Positions 43,453 to 51,634 of a stretch of DNA of 64,000 nucleotides are shown here, in pieces (within the stretch, counting starts at the first letter, position 1; every line of letters starts with the position of its first letter). A program made the translations under genes and the position numbers. Origin of the DNA: Acidobacteriota bacterium (GTDB lineage: Bacteria > Acidobacteriota > Terriglobia > Bryobacterales > Bryobacteraceae); assembly GCA_025352795.1 (NCBI GenBank), contig JANXSF010000086.1, forward strand, positions 1 through 64,000, read 5' to 3'. The notes beneath the pieces were generated by a model that did no database searches, was not told where the DNA came from, and saw nothing but the letters and a program-made list of their open reading frames with translations.

Positions 43453-45162
43453 ATGCGATTTTCTTGTCTTCTCTTTGTCACCTTATCACTAGCACCAGCG
43501 CAAACTTCTGTGCTAGTTCATAATGCGAAGATTGTCACCACCGATGCGAAATTCCGAATCGTCGAGGCGATGGTGCTTCGCAATGATAGGATTCTGGGCA
43601 CTGGGTCGAACCAGGCCATGTCCCGTATGGCTGGCCCTCAAGCAATACGTTTGGATCTGAAAGGCAAGACGGTACTACCAGGATTGATGGATTCGCACAT
43701 CCATGCCGGTGGTGCCTCACTCTACGAATTCGATCATACGGTGCCTGATATGGAGACCATGGCCGATGTCTTAAAATACATTGCAGCTCGGGCCAGTTCC
43801 CTTCCCGATGGCGATTGGATTCGAGTCTCGCAGGTTTTCATTACACGATTGAAAGAGCAACGCTTTCCCACGCGCGAAGAGTTAGACAAAGCGGCTCCAC
43901 ACCATCCGGTATATTTCAGCACAGGCCCTGACGCATCGCTAAATTCCATGGCCTTGCGGCTGAGTGGCATTGATAAAACGTTTGCCATTACCGACGGGAA
44001 ACCGGGTCGCGTGGAGCGCACTGCTTCTGGAGAACCTACCGGAATTGTGCGCAGTTGTGCACGTTTTGTTCGGTATGAATCGAAGATGCGTGTACCTACG
44101 GCGGAAGATAAGCAGGTATGGCTGAAACGTCTGCTGGCCGACTACAATTCGGTGGGGATCACCAGTGTTGCTGATCGAAATGCGGAGGACGATGAAATTG
44201 AAGTGTTCCGCGCGTTGAAGGACAAACAACAATTGACATGCCGAGTATTCCTCACCTATGCGGTGGACGCGCAACTTCCCATGGAGCAGATTCAGACTCG
44301 GATTCTGAATGCGGCCAAAAGCCCATTGCACAGTTACGACAACATGCTTTGGCTGCGCGGCATCAAGCTGTTTCTGGATGGTGGAATGTTGACGGGCAGT
44401 GCCTACATGCTGAAGCCATGGGGCGTTAGCAAGGTATATTCCATTGACGATCCGCAATATCAAGGCATGAAGTATATTCAGCCGGACAAACTTTACCAGA
44501 TAGCGCGGTTGGCACTTCAAAATGATTTCCAGATTACAGCGCACTCGGTTGGTGACGGTGCAGTTACGGCTTTGGTGGACGCCTATGAACGGATCAACGA
44601 ACATGATTTTGCGTTGCGGGAGAAGCGACCATCCGTTACGCATTCCAACTTCATGACTCCTGAAGTGATCCAGAAAATGAAACGAATGGGAGTGGTGGCC
44701 GACCTTCAGCCTGCATGGCTGTGGCTTGACGGCGCCACTTTGTTGAAGCAGTTTGGCAATGATCGGATGAAATACTTTCAGCCCTATAAGACGCTGTTCG
44801 AACAAAGTGTGATGGTGGGTGGCGGGTCGGATCATATGCAGAAAATCGGAAGTCTGCGTTCCATTAATCCGTACAATCCTTTTTTAGCGATGTGGATTGC
44901 ACTCGCCCGTCAACCACGTTGGATGGAAGGGGCACTGCATTCAGAACAGGCAATTACCAGAGCGCAGGCGATTCAGTTGTACACCATCAACAATGCGTTT
45001 CTGATGTTTCAGGAAAAGGAAAAGGGTTCGCTTGAAGTTGGTAAGCTGGCCGATTTTATTGTGCTGGATCGCGACATTCTGACCTGTCCGCTGGGTGAAG
45101 TGAAGGATATCGCGGTGGAAGCAACGTATCTTGGCGGGAAGCGCATTTACCAGCGGCAATAG
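43453..45162 (+). CDS. Secreted amidohydrolase (YtcJ-like, amidohydrolase_3)
   Basis: A 569-residue metal-dependent hydrolase with signal peptide MRFSCLLFVTLSLAPAQ. Motifs: GKTVLPGLMDSHIHAGG (metal ligands HxH), a long insert, TAHSVGDGA, VTHSNFMTPE, GGGSDHM (metal Asp) and the closing KGSLEVGKLADFIVLDRD. The family acts on amides, formamides and related C-N bonds; substrate unknown. It faces the convergent methyltransferase gene 11 bp away. Confidence 0.88.
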   Translation: MRFSCLLFVTLSLAPAQTSVLVHNAKIVTTDAKFRIVEAMVLRNDRILGTGSNQAMSRMAGPQAIRLDLKGKTVLPGLMDSHIHAGGASLYEFDHTVPDMETMADVLKYIAARASSLPDGDWIRVSQVFITRLKEQRFPTREELDKAAPHHPVYFSTGPDASLNSMALRLSGIDKTFAITDGKPGRVERTASGEPTGIVRSCARFVRYESKMRVPTAEDKQVWLKRLLADYNSVGITSVADRNAEDDEIEVFRALKDKQQLTCRVFLTYAVDAQLPMEQIQTRILNAAKSPLHSYDNMLWLRGIKLFLDGGMLTGSAYMLKPWGVSKVYSIDDPQYQGMKYIQPDKLYQIARLALQNDFQITAHSVGDGAVTALVDAYERINEHDFALREKRPSVTHSNFMTPEVIQKMKRMGVVADLQPAWLWLDGATLLKQFGNDRMKYFQPYKTLFEQSVMVGGGSDHMQKIGSLRSINPYNPFLAMWIALARQPRWMEGALHSEQAITRAQAIQLYTINNAFLMFQEKEKGSLEVGKLADFIVLDRDILTCPLGEVKDIAVEATYLGGKRIYQRQ

Positions 45163-45173
45163 GCTGCGCTCGT

Positions 45174-46220
45174 TTATTTCCGGCGTTCAAATAGATAGTG
45201 TGAGACGGTCCATTCGTTACCAGAAGCGAAGCCCCATACTTCTTCCACTGCCATAAAAAAGATGCGCCAACGAGCCAAGCGAGCCACTGCTTCCGCGCCA
45301 TAAACTGTCTGGAACTCCTTGAGAATTTCCGGTTTCTTTTTGTCTAACAGATCCAGCCAGGCACGTGCTGTTTTTTGATAGTGGACGCCGCTCATCAGCC
45401 AATGATCCACGCAGGTGACGTCTTTCTGAAAGTAGAGCAGCAGATCGTCACTGGGCATTAGGCCACCAGTGAAGAAATATTCGGCTATCCAATCTGTGCC
45501 ATCCTTCACTGCAAATGGGTAGGCGAAGCGGTAGTGCGAAAATACGTGAACGAAGAGCAGAGCTTGGGGTTGCATCCAACGGGAAACGTTTTCCAGCAGT
45601 CGTTCATAGTTGCGCATGTGTTCAAACATTTCTACACTGACCACGCGATCGAACTTTTCTTTTGTATCGAAGGTGACCATGTTTTCAGTGAGGATTTCAA
45701 CATTGGTCAAACCACGCTTCTGAGCTTGATCCATGATGAATTGACGTTGTGTGCGGGAGTTGGATAAGCCAGTGATCTTTGCATTGGGAAACTTTTCAGC
45801 CAGGTAGAGTGACAGCGCACCCCAACCGCAACCGAGATCCAGAATGCGCTGACCGTCCTGAATCCTGGCTCGTTCGGCAGTCAACTGCAGCATGGCTTCT
45901 TCTGCGGCATTCAGGTTATGGACATCCTGGGGCCAGTAGGCGCAACTATATTTTCGACGAGCGCCCAACACCAATTCGTAAAAACGAGTGGGCACTTCAT
46001 AGTGCTGTTCATTCGCTTCGCCAGTGTTCACGGCGATCTCACTGGAGCGCAGTTGCTTCACAAATTCCATCAGTCGCTGACGCTGTAAATCAGGCGTCGG
46101 TTCGGCTTCTTGACGGAGGCGCATGCGGTTGAATCGGCGGATGGCGATGCGGATGACCCAATCGGGAATAATGTCTTTGTCCAGCAATTTCCAGTAATAC
46201 GGTTGATCTATGTCGCTCAT
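45174..46220 (-). CDS. CFA-synthase-like SAM methyltransferase (short form)
   Basis: A 348-residue cyclopropane-fatty-acid-synthase-like methyltransferase. A SAM motif ILDLGCGWGALSLYLAE, then TGLSNSRTQRQFI, VVSVEMFEHMRNYE and YFFTGGLMPSDD match the family, but the N-terminal lipid-binding domain of true CFA synthases (present in the gene at 49827-51092) is much shorter. It may methylate or modify unsaturated lipid chains. Its ATG overlaps the DUF1295 stop (ATGA), making it the last gene of a four-gene leftward operon. Confidence 0.85.
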   Translation of the reverse strand: MSDIDQPYYWKLLDKDIIPDWVIRIAIRRFNRMRLRQEAEPTPDLQRQRLMEFVKQLRSSEIAVNTGEANEQHYEVPTRFYELVLGARRKYSCAYWPQDVHNLNAAEEAMLQLTAERARIQDGQRILDLGCGWGALSLYLAEKFPNAKITGLSNSRTQRQFIMDQAQKRGLTNVEILTENMVTFDTKEKFDRVVSVEMFEHMRNYERLLENVSRWMQPQALLFVHVFSHYRFAYPFAVKDGTDWIAEYFFTGGLMPSDDLLLYFQKDVTCVDHWLMSGVHYQKTARAWLDLLDKKKPEILKEFQTVYGAEAVARLARWRIFFMAVEEVWGFASGNEWTVSHYLFERRK

Positions 46221-46987
46221 GAAGTCTTCCTGAACCAGGGTACAAAGGCGCTGGTGACTCTTTGATATTCGCGGTAATCCTTGCGGCTTCGTACGGCGTG
46301 TTCTTCAGTGGCAGGAATGCCGGTGACTCGAAGTAGCAGGAATAAAATAATTGCGGGTGATACCATACCAAGCCAACCCCATTCTGATGGCAGGGCGATG
46401 ATAGCGTATCCAACCCAAGTAAGCCACTCAAAAAAGTAGTTGGGGTGTCGGGAATAATTCCACAATCCAACTCTGCACGTTAGCCCGCTATTAGCCCCAA
46501 TGGACTTGAACCTTTTCAATTGGTGATCGGCTATGGATTCGCCTACCAGACCAATGACCCAAACCAGCAGCCCCAGAAAGTCAGTTATGCGGATTGGGGT
46601 TGCATCACGACTGGCAAGGAAAAACGGGGTGGCGAGAATGACGCAGGTGAGTGCCTGCAATTGGTAGAACCAGAAAAACTTAATGCCGATGTTCGTTTTC
46701 CATTTTTCCTTGAGTTCGACGTAGCGACCTTCTTCGGGATAGCCCCACATGCGATCAAACACTAAGTGTGCGGCCAAGCGAAGTCCCCAAAATACCACCA
46801 TACTGGCGATTAGTAAGCGACGCACATCAGTTCCCTGCCCCAAGGCTCCGGCAAAGCAGGCACAGATGGCTATGCCCACAGCCCAGCCGGCATCGACGAT
46901 GGATGCGTTCTTCAGTGGGAAGTGCAGCAACCACAATAAGAACATCAATAAGGCAACGGCAGCCCAGGCGTACAGGATCATGGTCAT
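46217..46987 (-). CDS. DUF1295 membrane protein (steroid 5-alpha-reductase-like)
   Basis: I use ATG 46987, which overlaps the stop of the DUF2062 gene (ATGA); the frame stays open to 47107 inside that gene. The 256-residue product has about six hydrophobic helices and the conserved NYSRHPNYFFEWLTW and GIPATEEHAVRSR motifs near the C-terminus, a pattern shared by DUF1295 and steroid 5-alpha-reductase/isoprenylcysteine methyltransferase relatives. It probably reduces or modifies a lipid double bond in the membrane. Coupled on both sides within the operon. Confidence 0.88.
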   Translation of the reverse strand: MTMILYAWAAVALLMFLLWLLHFPLKNASIVDAGWAVGIAICACFAGALGQGTDVRRLLIASMVVFWGLRLAAHLVFDRMWGYPEEGRYVELKEKWKTNIGIKFFWFYQLQALTCVILATPFFLASRDATPIRITDFLGLLVWVIGLVGESIADHQLKRFKSIGANSGLTCRVGLWNYSRHPNYFFEWLTWVGYAIIALPSEWGWLGMVSPAIILFLLLRVTGIPATEEHAVRSRKDYREYQRVTSAFVPWFRKTS

Positions 46988-47454
46988 ATGGAATTCTGCT
47001 TTGCTGCGGCCAGCTTTAAAACTGGTCGGAGTAGGAAATAAACAAGAGCTGCAGTCGGAAATGCTACCAGACCCCAGGCGATGAGGCCATGCCAGGTGGC
47101 CGTCCAAAGAGTTTTGATGGTGATAAAGATACCGGTTTGGATTAAGTTGGTGATGTCGGAAAGCCCTAAATGAAATGATGTGTCGCCGAATAGAAAAGCA
47201 CCAAGTTTCAGGAATGGAATGAGCAGGGTGAGTTGCAAGGGGTAGGCAAAGTAGTTGACGCCTTGAATGGCCGCCTGGTTCAAGCCGAATGCTGCTGCGG
47301 CTGCGGCACAGGCGATGGATGTGGCACCCAACACTGGGATGGTGCCCAAGGCAATTCCCATGGTGATAGTAAGGGCCAATTTTTCAGGGGTTAATCCTTG
47401 CTTCAAAAGCAACAGGATGGGTTGAACGATGCGCTTATTCAAAAATGCTTTCAT
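46984..47454 (-). CDS. DUF2062 membrane protein
   Basis: A 156-residue protein with the typical DUF2062 stretch (LTPEKLALTITMGIALGTIPVLGATS) followed by two or three more helices. The family is of unknown function, often found with glycosyltransferase or lipid genes. Its ATG overlaps the stop of the DUF1475-like gene, and its stop overlaps the DUF1295 start, so it is tightly built into the operon. Confidence 0.85.
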   Translation of the reverse strand: MKAFLNKRIVQPILLLLKQGLTPEKLALTITMGIALGTIPVLGATSIACAAAAAAFGLNQAAIQGVNYFAYPLQLTLLIPFLKLGAFLFGDTSFHLGLSDITNLIQTGIFITIKTLWTATWHGLIAWGLVAFPTAALVYFLLRPVLKLAAAKQNSI

Positions 47455-47777
47455 GCAGTCAAGACCTTGGAAAGTGGTTCATCTGGTTTGAGCTTGTGCA
47501 GTTGAAGGAGGACATAAAAGGACATGGCGATGTTACCCAATCCCATGATGAGCACGAACCAGAGCACGCGCATGGCGAGACGGCTTTCTTTGAAACAGAC
47601 CCAAATAAAAAAAGTCAGGAAGCCAAAATAAGCATCCCACAGTGTTGCGATGGCCCAGGGATTGGCTTTGTAACTGGGCCAAGCGTCCCAAAGGCTGATT
47701 TCCATGCAAGTGCGAGTGGTCATGACGATCATCCATACGAAGATGACGAGAAAAAGGATTTGTAGTAATTTTTTCAT
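47451..47777 (-). CDS. DUF1475-like small membrane protein
   Basis: A 108-residue protein with three hydrophobic segments (LLQILFLVIFVWMIVM, DAYFGFLTFFIWVCF, LWFVLIMGLGNIAMSFYVL). The LWDAYFGFLTFF motif resembles DUF1475. First gene of the leftward four-gene operon (DUF1475, DUF2062, DUF1295, CFA-like). It begins 62 bp from the divergent FAD oxidoreductase gene, so one regulatory region may serve both arms. Confidence 0.7.
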   Translation of the reverse strand: MKKLLQILFLVIFVWMIVMTTRTCMEISLWDAWPSYKANPWAIATLWDAYFGFLTFFIWVCFKESRLAMRVLWFVLIMGLGNIAMSFYVLLQLHKLKPDEPLSKVLTA

Positions 47778-47795
47778 GATGAGTAATTCCTGTTG

Positions 47796-47825
47796 TTGAC
47801 ATCAGCTTACACCGTTTCTTACAAT
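47796..47825 (+). promoter_or_regulatory. Sigma-70-type promoter of FAD oxidoreductase operon
   Basis: TTGACA (47796-47801) and TACAAT (47820-47825) are 18 bases apart. The ATG follows 14 bases after the -10, so the transcript would have a leader of only about 8 bases, close to leaderless. It lies in the 62-bp gap between the two arms of the lipid locus. Confidence 0.65.
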
Positions 47826-47839
47826 CGAGCCTTGCCAGT

Positions 47840-49066
47840 ATGAGCCGGATCGCCGTGATTGGATCGGGAATTTCGGGCATGTCTGCTGCTTATTTCTTAA
47901 GCCGCAAGCACGAAGTTTGGCTATTTGAAAATCAAGACAGATTGGGTGGGCATACGCATACCCACGCCATTAACGGACATCAGATTGATAGCGGATTCAT
48001 TGTCTATAACGAACGAACCTATCCGAATCTGGTTAAGCTCCTTGTTGATTTGGGGGTGGCATCGCAACCGTCTGACATGTCGTTTTCAGTTTTCCACCCA
48101 AAGACGGGTTTTGTTTACTCCAGTAATCGATTAGATGGATTTTTTGCTGATCGGCGCAATTTGTTTCGACCCAGCCATTATCGACTGGGGATGGATATTT
48201 TACGATTCAATAAAGAATCTCCACGATTACTGGAAACGAATGACGACGTCTCATTGGCGGATTATTTGGAGAGAGAAAAGTATAGTCAGATTTTTCAGGA
48301 TCTGTATCTTTATCCTATGGCGTCGGCAATCTGGTCTACTTCGGTTGGACAAATTGGCCAGTTCCCTGCCCTGACGTTGATACGATTCTTTGCCAATCAC
48401 AATCTATTGAGTGTCGGCCATCACCATGTCTGGCAAGCGGTGAAAGGCGGCAGTTCGTCGTACATTGAACCATTGACACGCTCTTATCGCGACCGGGTTG
48501 TACTGAATGCAAAAATTCAATCTATCGTTAGTAAGTTGACGGGCATTGAAATCCGTATGGCAAATGGTGACGTACAATCTTTCGATGAGATTGTGTTTGC
48601 GTGCAATGCCCAGCAAGCGTTGGCCATGCTTCCCGATGCCACAGAGAAGGAGTGGGATGTGCTGAGCAATTTTCAGACGTCGGAAAACCGCGCCAGCCTG
48701 CATACGGATGAAGCGTTATTGCCTAAGCAGGGGGCGGCCAGGGCGTCGTGGAATTGCATTTTGGGAGGGGACGGCGGTGCTGCTCTGACGTATCATATGA
48801 ATCGTCTGCAGAACCTTCCGGGACCTGTTCAATACTGCGTGACGTTGAATGCTGGGTCGTTGATCGATCCTAGTAAGCTGCTACGGACATTAGAATATCG
48901 GCATCCACTTTATACTTTAAAAGCTGTGGCCGCCCAGCAAAGTTGGCATGAAATCAGCGGACAACGTCACATCCATTTTTGCGGTGCCTATTGGTTTTAC
49001 GGTTTCCATGAGGACGGATTAAACTCCGGCTTGCGTGTGGCTCGGCAATTGGGAGTGGATTGCTGA
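47840..49066 (+). CDS. FAD-dependent oxidoreductase of the DUF1365/CFA cluster
   Basis: A 408-residue NAD(P)/FAD-binding protein with the dinucleotide motif IAVIGSGISGMSAAYFL at residues 4-20 and the second glycine signature DRLGGHTHTH. It is related to amine-oxidase/phytoene-desaturase-like flavoenzymes found upstream of DUF1365 and CFA genes in many bacteria. It probably acts on unsaturated fatty-acyl chains. Its TGA overlaps the ATG of the DUF1365 gene (TGATG), so the two are coupled. Confidence 0.9.
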   Translation: MSRIAVIGSGISGMSAAYFLSRKHEVWLFENQDRLGGHTHTHAINGHQIDSGFIVYNERTYPNLVKLLVDLGVASQPSDMSFSVFHPKTGFVYSSNRLDGFFADRRNLFRPSHYRLGMDILRFNKESPRLLETNDDVSLADYLEREKYSQIFQDLYLYPMASAIWSTSVGQIGQFPALTLIRFFANHNLLSVGHHHVWQAVKGGSSSYIEPLTRSYRDRVVLNAKIQSIVSKLTGIEIRMANGDVQSFDEIVFACNAQQALAMLPDATEKEWDVLSNFQTSENRASLHTDEALLPKQGAARASWNCILGGDGGAALTYHMNRLQNLPGPVQYCVTLNAGSLIDPSKLLRTLEYRHPLYTLKAVAAQQSWHEISGQRHIHFCGAYWFYGFHEDGLNSGLRVARQLGVDC

Positions 49067-49824
49067 TGCCGCAACCAGGCATTTATGAAGGCACCTTGCG
49101 GCATCGGCGATTGAGCCCGACAGTGCATGAATTTGAATATCCGTTATTTTTATCGTTTTTGGATATTGACCGCATTCCAGAAATGATGAAGATGTCACGA
49201 TTTTCCAGTTACAACCACTTCAACTGGACTTCCTTTTCGGAACGAGATCATTTTGGTGACCCTGCTGTTTCGTTACGTCAGCGATTGATGGAAGACGCGT
49301 CAGCACAGGGTTTGGAGCTTCCAGATGGCCCAATCTTTCTTTTAACGCAGCTTCGTTATTTGGGTTATGTGTTCAACCCGATTTCGTACTTCTATTGCTA
49401 TAAGAGCAACGGTGAACTGGCCATGGTGTTGGCGGAAGTGAACAATACCTTTGGGGAAACTCACAACTATTGGTTGCATGACGGATGTCGAATGTCGTCT
49501 GAAAATACCTTTCGCTACAAGGCAGACAAAGCTTTCCATGTTTCGCCATTCCTGCCAATGAAACTTGGATACGAATTTACGTTTACGAATCCTGAGGAAA
49601 CTTTGGTTTCAAACATCGCCGTATTTGAAAACGGTGGATTGAAGTTCAACGCCAACTTGAAGTTGACGCGGCAACCCTGGACGGCACAGAATTTGTCCCG
49701 AGCTCTGTTGACGTTTCCCTTGACCACAGCCATGGTTGTGGTGCGAATCCATTGGCAAGCTGCAAAATTGCTTTGGAAAAAAGTTCCAGTATTCGATCAT
49801 CCCAGTCGGAGGCCTGCTCGATAG
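49066..49824 (+). CDS. DUF1365 family protein
   Basis: A 252-residue protein with IYEGTLRHRRLSPTVHEFEYP, FLLTQLRYLGYVFNPISYFYCY and EVNNTFGETHNYWL, all hallmarks of DUF1365. The ATG overlaps the upstream stop; two bases separate its stop from the next ATG. The family is nearly always between an FAD oxidoreductase and a CFA-type methyltransferase. In Rhodobacter a comparable singlet-oxygen-induced cluster has been linked to fatty-acid modification, as I recall. Biochemical role not settled. Confidence 0.9.
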   Translation: MPQPGIYEGTLRHRRLSPTVHEFEYPLFLSFLDIDRIPEMMKMSRFSSYNHFNWTSFSERDHFGDPAVSLRQRLMEDASAQGLELPDGPIFLLTQLRYLGYVFNPISYFYCYKSNGELAMVLAEVNNTFGETHNYWLHDGCRMSSENTFRYKADKAFHVSPFLPMKLGYEFTFTNPEETLVSNIAVFENGGLKFNANLKLTRQPWTAQNLSRALLTFPLTTAMVVVRIHWQAAKLLWKKVPVFDHPSRRPAR

Positions 49825-49826
49825 CC

Positions 49827-51092
49827 ATGTTTGAATCCATCTTTTTGAAATCATTGACGGGCCTTACCATAGGCGATCTGGAACTGAATTACCAAGGGGT
49901 TAAGCATCACTTTGGAGTGAAGGGCCATTCGCTGAATGCGGTGATAGAAACCCACGATGCGCAATTTTTCAAGAGGGCCCTGTTGGACGGCGACATTGGC
50001 ATTGGCGAATCGTATATGGCTGGAGAATGGACTTCCCCTGACATTGTAAATGTGATTCGCCTAGCTGTGCGCAATTTAGATTCGTTGGAAACCAGCAACA
50101 AATGGTTCAGCGCACTCAGCCGATTTGGGAATCGAATTCTGCATGTGTTGAAGTCGAATAGCATCTCCAATAGCAGAAAAAACATTGGGGCTCATTATGA
50201 TCTTTCCAATGAGTTTTTCAGTTTGTTTCTGGATGACAGCATGACCTATTCCTGCGCCTGGTTTGAAAACCAGAACGATTCTTTGGAACGCGCGCAGACT
50301 CAAAAACTCGACCGGATTTGCCATAAACTTCAGTTGAAGCCAGGTGATCGTGTACTGGAAATCGGGTCAGGGTGGGGTGGGTTGGCGTTGCATGCCGCGT
50401 CGCAATATGGGGCTCATGTGACAACCACTACCATCAGTCAACAACAATATGCGTTGGCTGAAGAACGGTTTCGAAGTTTTGATCCTTCAGGTGAGCGAAT
50501 TCAATTACTGCTTGAAGATTATAGAAATTTAGAAGGCACCTTCGACAAAATTGTCAGCGTAGAAATGTTTGAGGCTGTTGGCTTGGATTACTACGATCAA
50601 TTTTTTGCTGCTTGTGATCGACTCCTGGAACCGAACGGTTCCATGCTGATTCAAACCATCACCATGCTGGATCAAAAATTCCTGGCCTACCACCGTTCCA
50701 GCGATTGGATTCAGAAGTACATTTTCCCCGGCGGGGAATTAGCCAGCATGACGGAGATGTTGAAATCGACGACACGCGCCTCGCGACTTTCCTTGTTCAA
50801 CGCTGAGGACATGGGCATCCATTACGCCATGACCCTGAATCAATGGCGGCGGCGGTTTTTAATGAATCTCGACGAAGTGAGCAGACTGGGGTTCGATGCA
50901 AAGTTCCTGCGCATGTGGGAATTTTACTTGGCGTATTGCGAAGGTGCATTTCTGGAACGGCATGTCAGCACCACGCAAATGATGTTTGTGAAAGCTTACG
51001 CGCAAACAAATCTAGTAGGCGAGCCGTTGAGTCAGGTGGATTCAAATATGCCTAAATCCCGGTTCTTGCGTACCGAGTTCCAGGCGAAGTAA
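49827..51092 (+). CDS. cfa: Cyclopropane-fatty-acyl-phospholipid synthase
   Basis: A 421-residue full-length CFA synthase from ATG 49827. An N-terminal lipid-binding domain (FFKRALLDGDIGIGESYMAGEW) precedes the SAM domain with VLEIGSGWGGLALHAA, TTTISQQQYALAEER, KIVSVEMFEAVG and the downstream YIFPGGELAS. It transfers a methylene from SAM to cis double bonds of phospholipid acyl chains, or a related modification in this cluster. Its last 61 bases overlap the 3' end of the convergent asparaginase-like gene. Confidence 0.92.
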   Translation: MFESIFLKSLTGLTIGDLELNYQGVKHHFGVKGHSLNAVIETHDAQFFKRALLDGDIGIGESYMAGEWTSPDIVNVIRLAVRNLDSLETSNKWFSALSRFGNRILHVLKSNSISNSRKNIGAHYDLSNEFFSLFLDDSMTYSCAWFENQNDSLERAQTQKLDRICHKLQLKPGDRVLEIGSGWGGLALHAASQYGAHVTTTTISQQQYALAEERFRSFDPSGERIQLLLEDYRNLEGTFDKIVSVEMFEAVGLDYYDQFFAACDRLLEPNGSMLIQTITMLDQKFLAYHRSSDWIQKYIFPGGELASMTEMLKSTTRASRLSLFNAEDMGIHYAMTLNQWRRRFLMNLDEVSRLGFDAKFLRMWEFYLAYCEGAFLERHVSTTQMMFVKAYAQTNLVGEPLSQVDSNMPKSRFLRTEFQAK

Positions 51093-51526
51093 CGGCCGTT
51101 CATGGCGACAAACACTCCCGGTGGCAACACTTGTACAAAGGCCATGGCGCAACCCAGATTAAACATCCCATCGGAGCTGCCGAATTTATATGGAATCATG
51201 GCACCGGTCAAGAGCACCGTTTTATTTAGGTTGGCTTGGCCAAGAACGGCGGCCGTGAGCTGCATCGTATCGGTACCGTGAGTGATCACAATGCGCGAGG
51301 CTGCTGAATCTAGACAGGCTTGTAAAATCGCTTCCCTGTCCTGACTGCGCATCTCCAAACTATCCACCATCATTAATGGCAGAATGGCAACATCTAAACC
51401 ACATCGTCCCAAGGCCAGCATGTCGCCCACATGGGAATTATTGAAGAATAGCGACCCGTCCAGTTCGTTGTATTCCTTGTCAAAGGTGCCACCAGTGACA
51501 ATGACTAAGATTTGATTCTTGTGCAT
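51032..51526 (-). CDS. Short asparaginase-domain protein, 164 aa
   Basis: The product covers only the N-terminal domain of L-asparaginase: VTGGTFDKEY holds the first catalytic Thr, and VITHGTDTM the Thr-Asp of the second site. TVLLTGAMIPYKFGSSDG follows. Full asparaginases are about 330 residues, with a C-terminal half that completes the active site, here absent. Short forms of this length exist as a family in other bacteria, so this need not be a broken gene. The stop lies inside the convergent cfa gene. Activity uncertain. Confidence 0.75.
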   Translation of the reverse strand: MHKNQILVIVTGGTFDKEYNELDGSLFFNNSHVGDMLALGRCGLDVAILPLMMVDSLEMRSQDREAILQACLDSAASRIVITHGTDTMQLTAAVLGQANLNKTVLLTGAMIPYKFGSSDGMFNLGCAMAFVQVLPPGVFVAMNGRYFAWNSVRKNRDLGIFEST

Positions 51527-51569
51527 GTCGTTTTACTTTGTCTCAAGTGACTTTGTAATCATTGGCAGA

Positions 51570-51606
51570 TTGACTTAACTCTGCGAATAGTATAACCCTA
51601 TATAAT
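51570..51606 (+). promoter_or_regulatory. Possible promoter of the TonB-receptor-like gene
   Basis: TTGACT at 51570-51575 is followed 15 bases later by TATAAC (51591-51596), and a perfect TATAAT sits at 51601-51606. The spacing is short for the first -10 and long for the second, so the pair is uncertain. GGGAGG stands shortly before the ATG at 51635. Confidence 0.35.
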
Positions 51607-51634
51607 CGATTTTTATTGCCAGGGAGGCAATTCC

